In this document: in pieces, positions 1 through 5,650 of the stretch
How the letters are laid out: each line of letters starts with the position of its first letter
Position numbering within the stretch: the stretch's first letter is position 1
Source of the DNA: an uncultured Frankineae bacterium
GTDB lineage: Bacteria; Actinomycetota; Actinomycetes; Mycobacteriales; SCTD01
NCBI GenBank assembly: GCA_902805805.1
Contig: CADCUE010000283.1
Location: 1-22,488, forward strand
Reading direction: 5' to 3'
DNA: 22,488 nt
The notes under the pieces: model-generated
Database searches by the model: none
Seen by the model: only the letters and a program-made list of their open reading frames with translations
Told to the model about the DNA's origin: nothing
Position numbers and translations under genes: made by a program

Positions 1-2
1 AC

Positions 3-1169
3 GCGACGCCGGAGTGCGACAGCGCCGTCGACCTCGTCACCCACGACAAGGCCGGCGAGCGCATCCTCGAGGGCCTGCTCATGGACGCCGAGCGGCGCCT
101 GCGCGAGGAGGGCATCGCCGGCGACATCTACCTGTTCAAGAACAACACCGACAGCGCGGGCAACTCCTACGGCTGCCACGAGAACTACCTCGTCGGGCGC
201 CAGGGCGAGTTCTCGCGCCTGGCCGACGTCCTGATCCCGTTCCTCGTGAGCCGACAGATCGTCGTCGGGGCCGGCAAGGTGCTGCAGACCCCGCGCGGCG
301 CCGTCTACTGCGTCAGCCAGCGGGCCGAGCACATCTGGGAGGGCGTCTCGAGCGCCACCACCCGCAGCCGGCCCATCATCAACACCCGCGACGAGCCGCA
401 CGCCGACGCCGAGCGCTTCCGCCGGCTGCACGTCATCGTCGGCGACAGCAACATGAGCGAGACGACGACGCTGCTCAAGGTCGGCGCCACCGACCTCGTC
501 CTGCGGATGGTCGAGGCGGGCGTGGTCATGCGCGACCTCACGCTCGAGAACCCGATCCGTGCGATCCGCGAGATCAGCCACGACCTCACCGGCCGGCGCA
601 AGGTCAAGCTGGCCAACGGGCGCGAGGCCAGCGCGCTGGAGATCCAGCGCGAGTACCACAACCGGGCGACCGACTTCATCGACCGGCGGGGCGGGGACGC
701 CACCGTGCTGCGGGTCCTCGACCTGTGGGGCCGGACGCTGCAGGCGGTCGACACGGGGGACCTGTCGCTGGTCGACCGCGAGATCGACTGGGTGACGAAG
801 CACCAGCTGATCGAGCGCTACCGGGCCAAGCACGACCTGCCCCTGTCCAGCCCGCGGGTCGCCCAGCTCGACCTCGCCTACCACGACGTCAACCGCCACC
901 GGGGGCTCTACTACCTGCTCGAGGGCAAGGGCCTGGTCGAGCGGGCGACGACCGACCTGGCCGTCTTCGAGGCCAAGTCGCTGCCGCCGCAGACCACGCG
1001 GGCCCGGCTGCGCGGCGAGTTCATCAAGTGCGCGCAGGAGAAGCGGCGCGACTTCACCGTCGACTGGGTGCACCTCAAGCTCAACGACCAGGCGCAGCGC
1101 ACGGTGCTGTGCAAGGACCCCTTCCGCTCGGTCGACGACCGCGTCGACAAGCTGATCGCGTCCATGTGA
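3..1169 (+). CDS. pafA: Pup--protein ligase PafA (5' end missing)
   Basis: PafA uses ATP to activate the C-terminal glutamate of the small protein Pup and join it to lysines of target proteins, marking them for the mycobacterial-type proteasome. The reading frame is open from the window edge, so about 65 N-terminal residues are missing, including the catalytic Asp region that should lie just upstream. The visible 388 residues carry the family block [16 protein letters not shown] (from about nt 141), [40 protein letters not shown] and the C-terminal [10 protein letters not shown] and [20 protein letters not shown] blocks, ending RVDKLIASM. From memory of the M. tuberculosis protein the match is close throughout and favours PafA over the paralogous depupylase Dop. 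The downstream pafB-pafC pair supports this. An FKBP gene starts 7 nt after the stop, so the two are probably co-transcribed. Confidence 0.97.
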   Translation, partial: ATPECDSAVDLVTHDKAGERILEGLLMDAERRLREEGIAGDIYLFKNNTDSAGNSYGCHENYLVGRQGEFSRLADVLIPFLVSRQIVVGAGKVLQTPRGAVYCVSQRAEHIWEGVSSATTRSRPIINTRDEPHADAERFRRLHVIVGDSNMSETTTLLKVGATDLVLRMVEAGVVMRDLTLENPIRAIREISHDLTGRRKVKLANGREASALEIQREYHNRATDFIDRRGGDATVLRVLDLWGRTLQAVDTGDLSLVDREIDWVTKHQLIERYRAKHDLPLSSPRVAQLDLAYHDVNRHRGLYYLLEGKGLVERATTDLAVFEAKSLPPQTTRARLRGEFIKCAQEKRRDFTVDWVHLKLNDQAQRTVLCKDPFRSVDDRVDKLIASM

Positions 1170-1176
1170 CACGCTC

Positions 1177-1566
1177 GTGCGCATGACGAGTCCCGCTGCC
1201 GACAAGCCCACCGTCGAGATCCCCGACGGCGCGCCGCCCTCCGACCTCGTGATCGAGGACCTCACCGTCGGCGACGGTCCGGAGGCCGTCGCGGGCACGA
1301 CCTGCACGATGCAGTACGTCGGCCACGCCTGGTCGGACGGTCAGCAGTTCGACGCCTCCTGGGACCGCGGCGAGCCGTTCACGTTCGGTCTCGGGCAGGG
1401 CATGGTCATCCGCGGCTGGGACCAGGGCGTCGCCGGCATGAAGGTCGGCGGCCGTCGCCGGCTGACGATCCCGCCGGAGCTCGGCTACGGCGCGCGGGGC
1501 GCAGGGGGCGCCATCAAGGGCGGCGAGACGCTCGTCTTCGTCGTCGACCTGCTCGGCGTCCGCTAG
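1177..1566 (+). CDS. FKBP-type peptidyl-prolyl cis-trans isomerase
   Basis: This is a single-domain FK506-binding-type prolyl isomerase, which speeds cis-trans flipping of X-Pro bonds. It has 129 residues from GTG at 1177; an ATG two codons later (1183) is an equally good start, and no Shine-Dalgarno sequence decides between them. The FKBP fold covers about residues 20-128. The ligand-pocket residues are visible: Y47, F58-D59, R64, F68, V77-I78, W81, Y104 and F121, in the contexts QQFDASWDRGEPF, MVIRGWDQGVAGMKVGGRR and IPPELGYGARGAGGAI. There is no signal peptide or lipobox, so it should be cytosolic. It follows pafA by 7 nt. FKBP genes at this position, between pafA and pafB, occur in other actinobacteria. 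A direct role in pupylation or proteasomal substrate handling would be inference only. Confidence 0.95.
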   Translation: MRMTSPAADKPTVEIPDGAPPSDLVIEDLTVGDGPEAVAGTTCTMQYVGHAWSDGQQFDASWDRGEPFTFGLGQGMVIRGWDQGVAGMKVGGRRRLTIPPELGYGARGAGGAIKGGETLVFVVDLLGVR

Positions 1567-1626
1567 GCCGGACGGCGCCACACGACGGCCTCGGCCGGCC
1601 GTTCCGCCGCCGGGGGCCGTCCAGGC

Positions 1627-1632
1627 TAACGT
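1627..1632 (+). promoter_or_regulatory. -10 box for leaderless pafB transcript
   Basis: TAACGT ends 7 nt before the GTG of pafB. A TANNNT box at this distance places the transcription start at or next to the start codon, and no Shine-Dalgarno sequence is present. This suggests that pafBC can be expressed separately from pafA. No clear -35 box is seen. Confidence 0.5.
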
Positions 1633-1639
1633 CGCGCAC

Positions 1640-2596
1640 GTGTCCGCCAAGAAGACCGAGCGGCTGCTCAACCTGGTGATCTGCCTGCTCGCCACCCGGC
1701 GCTTCCTGGGGGTGCAGGAGATCCGCGCAGCGGTGCCCGGCTACGAGCAGGGCACCGAGGAGTCCTTCCGCCGCATGTTCGAGCGCGACAAGGAGGAGCT
1801 GCGCGAGCTCGGCATCCCGCTCGAGACCGGCACGAACAGCGCCGCCCACGACGACGAGCCCGGCTACCGCATCGCGCGGCGCGACTACGAGCTGCCCGAC
1901 ATCGTCCTCGAGCCGGACGAGGCGGCGGCGCTCGGCCTGGCCGCTCGGCTGTGGCAGTCCGCGCCGCTGGCCGGCGCCACCGGTCGTGCCCTGCTCAAGC
2001 TGCAGGCCGCCGGGGTGGAGCCGGGCACCGCACCGGCTGCCCTGGAGCCGCGCGTCGGGGCGAGCGAGCCGTCCTTCGAGGGCTGCCTGGCCGCGGTGCG
2101 CGACGGGCGCGCGGTGAGCTTCTCCTACCGCACCTCGGGCACGTCGGCGCCGGCCGACCGGCACGTCGAGCCGTGGGGGGTCGTGTCCTGGCGCGGCCGG
2201 TGGTACCTCGTCGGGCACGACACCGACCGCGGCGCCGAGCGGGTGTTCCGCCTGTCGCGCATCGTCGGGACCGTCCGGGCGGTCGGACCGGCGGGGGCCG
2301 TCGTGCCGCCCGACGGGGTCGACCTGCGGGCGTCGGTCGGCCGGATGGCGGTGGAGGAGCCGCGGACGACCGCACGGGTGGCGCTGCGCCCGGGAGCGGG
2401 CTGGGAGCTGCGCCGGGAGGCGGCCGGCAGCGCCGACGACCCCGACCGACAGGGGTGGACGGTCGTCGACGTCGGCTTCGCCGATCCCGAGCGCTTCGCC
2501 GACCGGGTGACCGGCTACGGCGCGGACGCCGTCGTGCTGTCGCCGCCGGAGGCCCGCGACGCGGTCGTGCGCCGGCTGCGGGGGCTGGCGTCGTGA
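1640..2596 (+). CDS. pafB: WYL-domain transcriptional regulator PafB
   Basis: PafB is one half of PafBC, which in mycobacteria activates a large RecA-independent DNA-damage regulon. The 318-residue protein has a winged helix-turn-helix at about residues 5-60 (KKTERLLNLVICLLATRRFL, then RMFERDKEELRELGIPLE), an acidic linker with the DIVLEPDEAAALGLAARLW block (about 87-105), a WYL domain at about 145-212 with the literal motif RWYLVG (187-192), and a C-terminal WCX-like extension (about 240-315). Length and domain order fit the family. The GTG start is chosen because translation from here gives the family N-terminus and a TAACGT -10 box lies 7 nt upstream. The last codons overlap pafC in a GTGA junction, so the two are translationally coupled. 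The ligand sensed by the WYL domain is not evident from sequence. Confidence 0.95.
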   Translation: MSAKKTERLLNLVICLLATRRFLGVQEIRAAVPGYEQGTEESFRRMFERDKEELRELGIPLETGTNSAAHDDEPGYRIARRDYELPDIVLEPDEAAALGLAARLWQSAPLAGATGRALLKLQAAGVEPGTAPAALEPRVGASEPSFEGCLAAVRDGRAVSFSYRTSGTSAPADRHVEPWGVVSWRGRWYLVGHDTDRGAERVFRLSRIVGTVRAVGPAGAVVPPDGVDLRASVGRMAVEEPRTTARVALRPGAGWELRREAAGSADDPDRQGWTVVDVGFADPERFADRVTGYGADAVVLSPPEARDAVVRRLRGLAS

Positions 2597-3576
2597 GCGG
2601 CCCCGGGGCTGCGCGAGCCGGCGCTGCCGGCGGGACCGCCGACCAGCTCCCGCGGCTGCTGGCTCTCGTGCCGTACCTGCTGGCACGCCCGGGGGTGCGA
2701 CTCGCCGACGTCGCCGCGACCTTCGACGTGACCGAGGAGCGGCTGCGCAAGGACCTCAACCTGCTGTGGGTCTGCGGCCTGCCGGGGCACGGACCCGGGG
2801 ACCTCATCGACGTCGAGTTCGAGGGCGACACGATCACCCTCACCGAGCCCGCCGGCGTCACGCGGCCGCTGCGCCTGACCGTCGACGAGGCGCTCGCGCT
2901 GGTCGTGGCGCTGCGGGCCCTGTCGGAGACGCCGGGCCTCGTCGAGCGCGACGCCGTGGACCGCGCGCTGGCCAAGGTCGAGCAGGCCGCGGGCGCCGCT
3001 GCCGGTCCCGCCCACCGCGTCGAGGTCTCGGTCGAGGGGGAGACCCGCGTGCTGCCGGTCGTGCGCGCCGCGCTCGCCGACGGCCGGCGGCTGCACCTGC
3101 GCTACCACGTGCCGGGACGCGACGAGACGACCGAGCGCGACGTCGACCCGATGCGGCTGCTGCTGGTCGAGGGACGCAGCTACCTGGAGGCATGGTGCCG
3201 CCGGGCGGAGGGGGTGCGCCTGTTCCGGCTGGACCGGGTGGCCGACGTCGCCGTCCTCGACGCGCCCGCGGAGGTCCCTGCCGGTGTCGAGCACCGCGAC
3301 CTGTCGCAGGGGCTGTTCCGCCCGTCGGCCGACGACCTCGCCGTGACGCTCGCCCTGCGCCCGGCCGCGGCGTGGGTCGCGGACTACCACCCGTGCGAGT
3401 CCGTCGTCGAGCAGGACGACGGCGGGCTCGTCGTCGTCCTGCGGGCGCGCGACACCGCCTGGGTGCGCCGGCTGGCGCTGCGCCTCGGCGAGCAGGGACA
3501 GGTGCTCGCTCCGCCCGAGCTGGCCGACGCGGTGCGGGCCGACGCCCGTGCGGCGCTGGCGGCGTACGGGTCCTGA
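2593..3576 (+). CDS. pafC: WYL-domain transcriptional regulator PafC
   Basis: PafC is the partner subunit of PafB. It has 327 residues from the GTG at 2593, which overlaps the pafB stop by 4 nt; the frame stays open far upstream inside pafB, but the coupled GTG gives the family-like N-terminus. A short glycine/alanine-rich leader (about 1-18) is followed by a winged helix (about 18-60, QLPRLLALVPYLLARPGVRL and FDVTEERLRKDLNLLWVCGLPG), a middle LTVDEALALVVALRAL helix (95-110), a WYL domain (about 153-222) and a WCX-like end. The signature tryptophan is absent: the equivalent stretch reads RSYLEAWC (195-202), as is usual in PafC-type paralogs, which suggests the PafB half carries the canonical pocket. 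Nothing else in the protein looks damaged. Confidence 0.94.
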   Translation: MSGPGAARAGAAGGTADQLPRLLALVPYLLARPGVRLADVAATFDVTEERLRKDLNLLWVCGLPGHGPGDLIDVEFEGDTITLTEPAGVTRPLRLTVDEALALVVALRALSETPGLVERDAVDRALAKVEQAAGAAAGPAHRVEVSVEGETRVLPVVRAALADGRRLHLRYHVPGRDETTERDVDPMRLLLVEGRSYLEAWCRRAEGVRLFRLDRVADVAVLDAPAEVPAGVEHRDLSQGLFRPSADDLAVTLALRPAAAWVADYHPCESVVEQDDGGLVVVLRARDTAWVRRLALRLGEQGQVLAPPELADAVRADARAALAAYGS

Positions 3577-3596
3577 GCCGTCCGTCGCGACGCCTC

Positions 3597-3636
3597 CGCG
3601 ATCCCCGGGCACCGCGATCCCCGGGCACCGCGATCC
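3597..3636. repeat. 16-bp tandem repeat, 2.5 copies
   Basis: The unit CCGCGATCCCCGGGCA occurs at 3597-3612 and 3613-3628, followed by CCGCGATCC to about 3637. The copies are identical. The repeat lies 20 bp after the pafC stop, in the 146-bp gap before the zinc-ribbon gene. Each unit contains the palindrome CCCGGG. It may be slippage-derived or a protein-binding array; nothing decides this. Confidence 0.85.
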
Positions 3637-3669
3637 GCAGGCAGAAGGCGGTCAAGGAGGGCCCCGGGC

Positions 3670-3726
3670 GTGCCGATCCCGGAACTGCCGCAGGGTGCGG
3701 TACACGACGGAAAGGCCCGGCCATGA
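3670..3726 (+). CDS. Possible 18-residue leader peptide (micro-ORF)
   Basis: A perfect AAGGAGG Shine-Dalgarno sequence at 3654-3660 sits 9 nt before a GTG at 3670. That codon opens an 18-codon frame, VPIPELPQGAVHDGKARP, whose TGA (3724-3726) overlaps the ATG of the next gene in an ATGA junction. This is the strongest ribosome-binding site in the region, and without the micro-ORF it would have no obvious client. Against it, the downstream gene has its own GGAAAGG at 3709-3715, and so short a frame can arise by chance. I recognise no family for the peptide. Confidence 0.35.
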   Translation: MPIPELPQGAVHDGKARP

Positions 3727-4055
3727 CCACGATCAAGGCGTCCTGCCCCACGTGCGGCGAGGTCGAGCTCACCCCCGAGGACGTCTCGCTCATGGTGTGC
3801 AGCCACGCCCCGCTGTCCTACTACGCCTTCACCTGCTGGACGTGCACGCACGAGATCCGCAAGCCGGCCGACGACCACGTCGTCGCCCTGCTGGTCTCCG
3901 GCGGCGTGCCGGCCCAGGTCTGGGAGCTGCCGGCGGAGGCGCTCGAGGAGCACACCGGTCCGCAGCTCACCTACGACGACCTCCTCGACTTCGCCCTGCA
4001 CCTGAGCACCACGGACCTGCTGGCCCGGGCCGCCGGCGCTCGCGCCACCACCTGA
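3723..4055 (+). CDS. Zinc-ribbon-like protein of unknown function
   Basis: This 110-residue protein is not one I can assign to a named family. Its first half has two Cys pairs, CPTC (8-11) and CWTC (38-41), plus C26, in a layout typical of a small zinc ribbon or rubredoxin-like knuckle. The second half (about 50-100) is predicted helical and acidic, with PAQVWELPAEALEEH and LTYDDLLDFALHL. There is no signal peptide or membrane segment. The ATG start is supported by GGAAAGG 7 nt upstream. It lies between pafC and the tat genes on the same strand, as a probable member of this conserved gene block. A zinc-binding role, for example in protein-protein or RNA contact, is inferred from the Cys spacing only. 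Confidence 0.85.
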   Translation: MTTIKASCPTCGEVELTPEDVSLMVCSHAPLSYYAFTCWTCTHEIRKPADDHVVALLVSGGVPAQVWELPAEALEEHTGPQLTYDDLLDFALHLSTTDLLARAAGARATT

Positions 4056-4092
4056 GCCGCCTGCTCGCAGACGTCGCGGCCCGGCTGCGCGC

Positions 4093-4098
4093 TACGGT
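4093..4098 (+). promoter_or_regulatory. -10 box for leaderless small membrane-protein gene
   Basis: TACGGT ends 6 nt before the GTG at 4105, with no Shine-Dalgarno sequence between. This is the same arrangement as at pafB, helY and maf in this window, so a leaderless start is likely. Confidence 0.5.
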
Positions 4099-4104
4099 CT
4101 GACG

Positions 4105-4323
4105 GTGCGGTGGATCCTGCTCGACCTGGCGATCGCTCTTGCGGCGCTGGCTGTCCTGGCCGTGCTCGTGCTGCGGCTGTGGCGACGGGTCAAGGCCCTG
4201 TCCGCGGTCGTCACCGCCGCCGGTGACCGGCTCGCGCAGGCGACCGACGCCCTCGAGGCCGCACAGTCCGCCGGCCCTTCCGGTGCAGCGGCGGTCACGC
4301 AGCGTCGCCTCCCGTCCGCCTGA
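4105..4323 (+). CDS. Small single-pass membrane protein
   Basis: This 72-residue protein has one hydrophobic helix at about residues 4-24 (LLDLAIALAALAVLAVLVLR), a basic stop-transfer patch (LWRRVK, about 24-30), then an amphipathic, possibly coiled-coil segment (about 31-55, LSAVVTAAGDRLAQATDALE) and a short disordered tail. The positive patch after the helix predicts an N-out, C-in orientation. The GTG start is chosen because a TACGGT -10 box lies 6 nt upstream. It sits 112 bp before tatA and is the type of small protein found beside tatA in actinobacterial genomes. A link to Tat export is only positional. No named family was recognised. Confidence 0.75.
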   Translation: MRWILLDLAIALAALAVLAVLVLRLWRRVKALSAVVTAAGDRLAQATDALEAAQSAGPSGAAAVTQRRLPSA

Positions 4324-4396
4324 GGTGCACGCGGCGTCCGCCTGACCGTTGCCCGCCGGCCGTCGCGCATGCGCTGCCGTCCGGCCCCTCGGGGCG

Positions 4397-4402
4397 TAGC
4401 CT
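4397..4402 (+). promoter_or_regulatory. -10 box of the tatA-tatC promoter
   Basis: TAGCCT is followed by a leader of about 26 nt that contains GAGGAG (4422-4427), 7 nt before the tatA GTG. A weak -35 candidate TGCCGT (4375-4380) lies 16 nt upstream. Unlike pafB and helY, this gene therefore has a leader with a Shine-Dalgarno sequence. Confidence 0.5.
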
Positions 4403-4434
4403 GAGCTCGTCGTCCCACGCAGAGGAGCCCGTCC

Positions 4435-4710
4435 GTGAACCTGCCCGGTGGCTGGGAGCTCGTCCTGGTCGTTCTCGTGATCATGGTGCTGTTCGGCGCC
4501 AAGCGCCTGCCGGACGCGTCCCGCTCGCTCGGCCGCTCGCTGCGCATCTTCAAGGCCGAGACCAAGGGCCTGCGCGACGACGACACGCCGGCCTACGACT
4601 CGCACGCGCACGACCGCGCGGTCTACGACCGGACCATCGCGGCGCAGCCCCCGGTTCCGCCGGTCCCCGGTGTCCCGCCGGCGCCGGGCACCGACCCGCG
4701 CCAGCCCTAG
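4435..4710 (+). CDS. tatA: Sec-independent translocase subunit TatA
   Basis: TatA oligomerises around TatC to form the passage through which folded proteins with twin-arginine signals cross the cytoplasmic membrane. The 91-residue product shows the family plan: a short periplasmic N-terminus, a transmembrane helix at about residues 7-20 ([14 protein letters not shown]), the conserved F20-G21 hinge, the KRLPD motif (23-27), an amphipathic helix (about 28-46, [17 protein letters not shown]) and a polar, proline-rich tail ending [11 protein letters not shown]. Length fits actinobacterial TatA. The GTG start has GAGGAG at 7 nt. The tatC start follows directly after the stop codon with no gap, so the two are co-transcribed and probably coupled. 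Confidence 0.95.
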   Translation: MNLPGGWELVLVVLVIMVLFGAKRLPDASRSLGRSLRIFKAETKGLRDDDTPAYDSHAHDRAVYDRTIAAQPPVPPVPGVPPAPGTDPRQP

Positions 4711-5613
4711 GTGTCCCTGCCGGTGCGGCGGCCGGGGACCAGGGCCAAGCCCTCGAAGAACGACCCGGGACGCACGCCCGACGGCCGGATGGCGCTCATC
4801 GAGCACATCCGCGAGCTGCGCAACCGCCTCGGCGTGTCCCTGCTGGCGCTCGCCGTCTGCGTGGTCGCCGCCTTCTTCCTGCGCGACCACGTCTTCGACC
4901 TCATCAAGCGGCCCTACTGCCTGACCGACGTCGCCAAGCAGGCGAGGGAGGTGTCCGGCACGCAGTGCGAGCTGTACGCCTTCGGGCCGTTCGAGCAGTT
5001 CGCCGTGTCGCTGCGGATCTCGTTCATCGCCGGCGTCATCGTCTCCTCGCCCGTGTGGCTCTACCAGCTCGGCGCGTTCATCACCCCCGGGCTGCACCGC
5101 CACGAGAAGAAGTACGCCGCCGCCTTCCTCGGCGCGGCGCTCGTGCTGTTCACGACCGGCACGGTGTTCGCCTACTTCACGATCTCCCGCGGTCTGCAGT
5201 TCCTGCTCACGGTCGGCGGGGACGGCATCGTCACGCTCCCGTCGATCCAGAGCTACCTGTCCTTCGTCACGCTGACGCTGCTCGGGTTCGGCATCGCGTT
5301 CCTGTTCCCCGTGATCGTGCTGTTCCTCAACTTCGTGGGGCTGTTCCCGTCGAGCCGCATGCGCTCCTGGCGGCGCGGCATGGTCGTCGGCATCGCCGTC
5401 GCCTCCGCGGTGCTCACGCCCTCGCAGGACCCCTTCACCTTCATGGCGATGGCTCTGCCGCTGTACGCGCTCTACGAGGGCTGCATCGTCATCGGGCGCC
5501 TGCGCGAACGCGCGCAACGCCGACGCCGGGCGGTGGAGCCCGGGGCCCAGGAGCTCGAGCGCCTCGGCGACGACCAGACCTCCTACGTCGACGACAGGCC
5601 GTCGGCCCTCTGA
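4711..5613 (+). CDS. tatC: Sec-independent translocase subunit TatC
   Basis: TatC is the multispanning receptor that recognises twin-arginine signal peptides and recruits TatA. The 300-residue protein has about six membrane segments between residues 41 and 255. Family landmarks are present: the cytosolic N-terminal MALIEHIRELRNRL (27-40), SPVWLYQLGAFITPGLHRHE with the E132 that corresponds to the signal-binding glutamate, and the LTPSQDPFTFMAMALPLYALYE block near the last helices. An N-terminal basic extension (1-26) and a charged C-terminal tail (about 256-300) are typical of actinobacterial TatC. The periplasmic loop after helix 1 holds two cysteines (C70, C86) that could form a disulphide; this is inference. 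The GTG start abuts the tatA stop with no Shine-Dalgarno sequence, so it relies on translational coupling. Confidence 0.95.
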   Translation: MSLPVRRPGTRAKPSKNDPGRTPDGRMALIEHIRELRNRLGVSLLALAVCVVAAFFLRDHVFDLIKRPYCLTDVAKQAREVSGTQCELYAFGPFEQFAVSLRISFIAGVIVSSPVWLYQLGAFITPGLHRHEKKYAAAFLGAALVLFTTGTVFAYFTISRGLQFLLTVGGDGIVTLPSIQSYLSFVTLTLLGFGIAFLFPVIVLFLNFVGLFPSSRMRSWRRGMVVGIAVASAVLTPSQDPFTFMAMALPLYALYEGCIVIGRLRERAQRRRRAVEPGAQELERLGDDQTSYVDDRPSAL

Positions 5614-5638
5614 CCGGTCACGGGACAGGCACGAGACG

Positions 5639-5644
5639 TAGCCT
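5639..5644 (+). promoter_or_regulatory. -10 box for leaderless helY transcript
   Basis: TAGCCT ends 6 nt before the helY GTG at 5651. There is no Shine-Dalgarno sequence, so a leaderless mRNA starting at or near the GTG is likely. The same hexamer serves tatA and, on the other strand, two genes near 19150 and 20520. Confidence 0.55.
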
Positions 5645-5650
5645 CGACGG

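Noticed and set aside
3..1169. Dop (depupylase) as an alternative identity of the first gene
   Set aside because: The sequence blocks and C-terminus match PafA, and pafB-pafC follow as they do after pafA; Dop normally lies upstream of pup.
1570..1622. Inverted repeat GGACGGC...GCCGTCC with an inner ACGGCC/GGCCGT hairpin between the FKBP gene and pafB
   Set aside because: The arms are only 6-7 bp in very GC-rich sequence with a long loop, so chance is likely; not called as a terminator.
1951..2592. Long upstream extension of the pafC frame inside pafB
   Set aside because: The extension is antibiased, Arg/Gly-rich sequence in a shadow frame; the GTG at 2593 in the GTGA overlap gives the expected PafC N-terminus.
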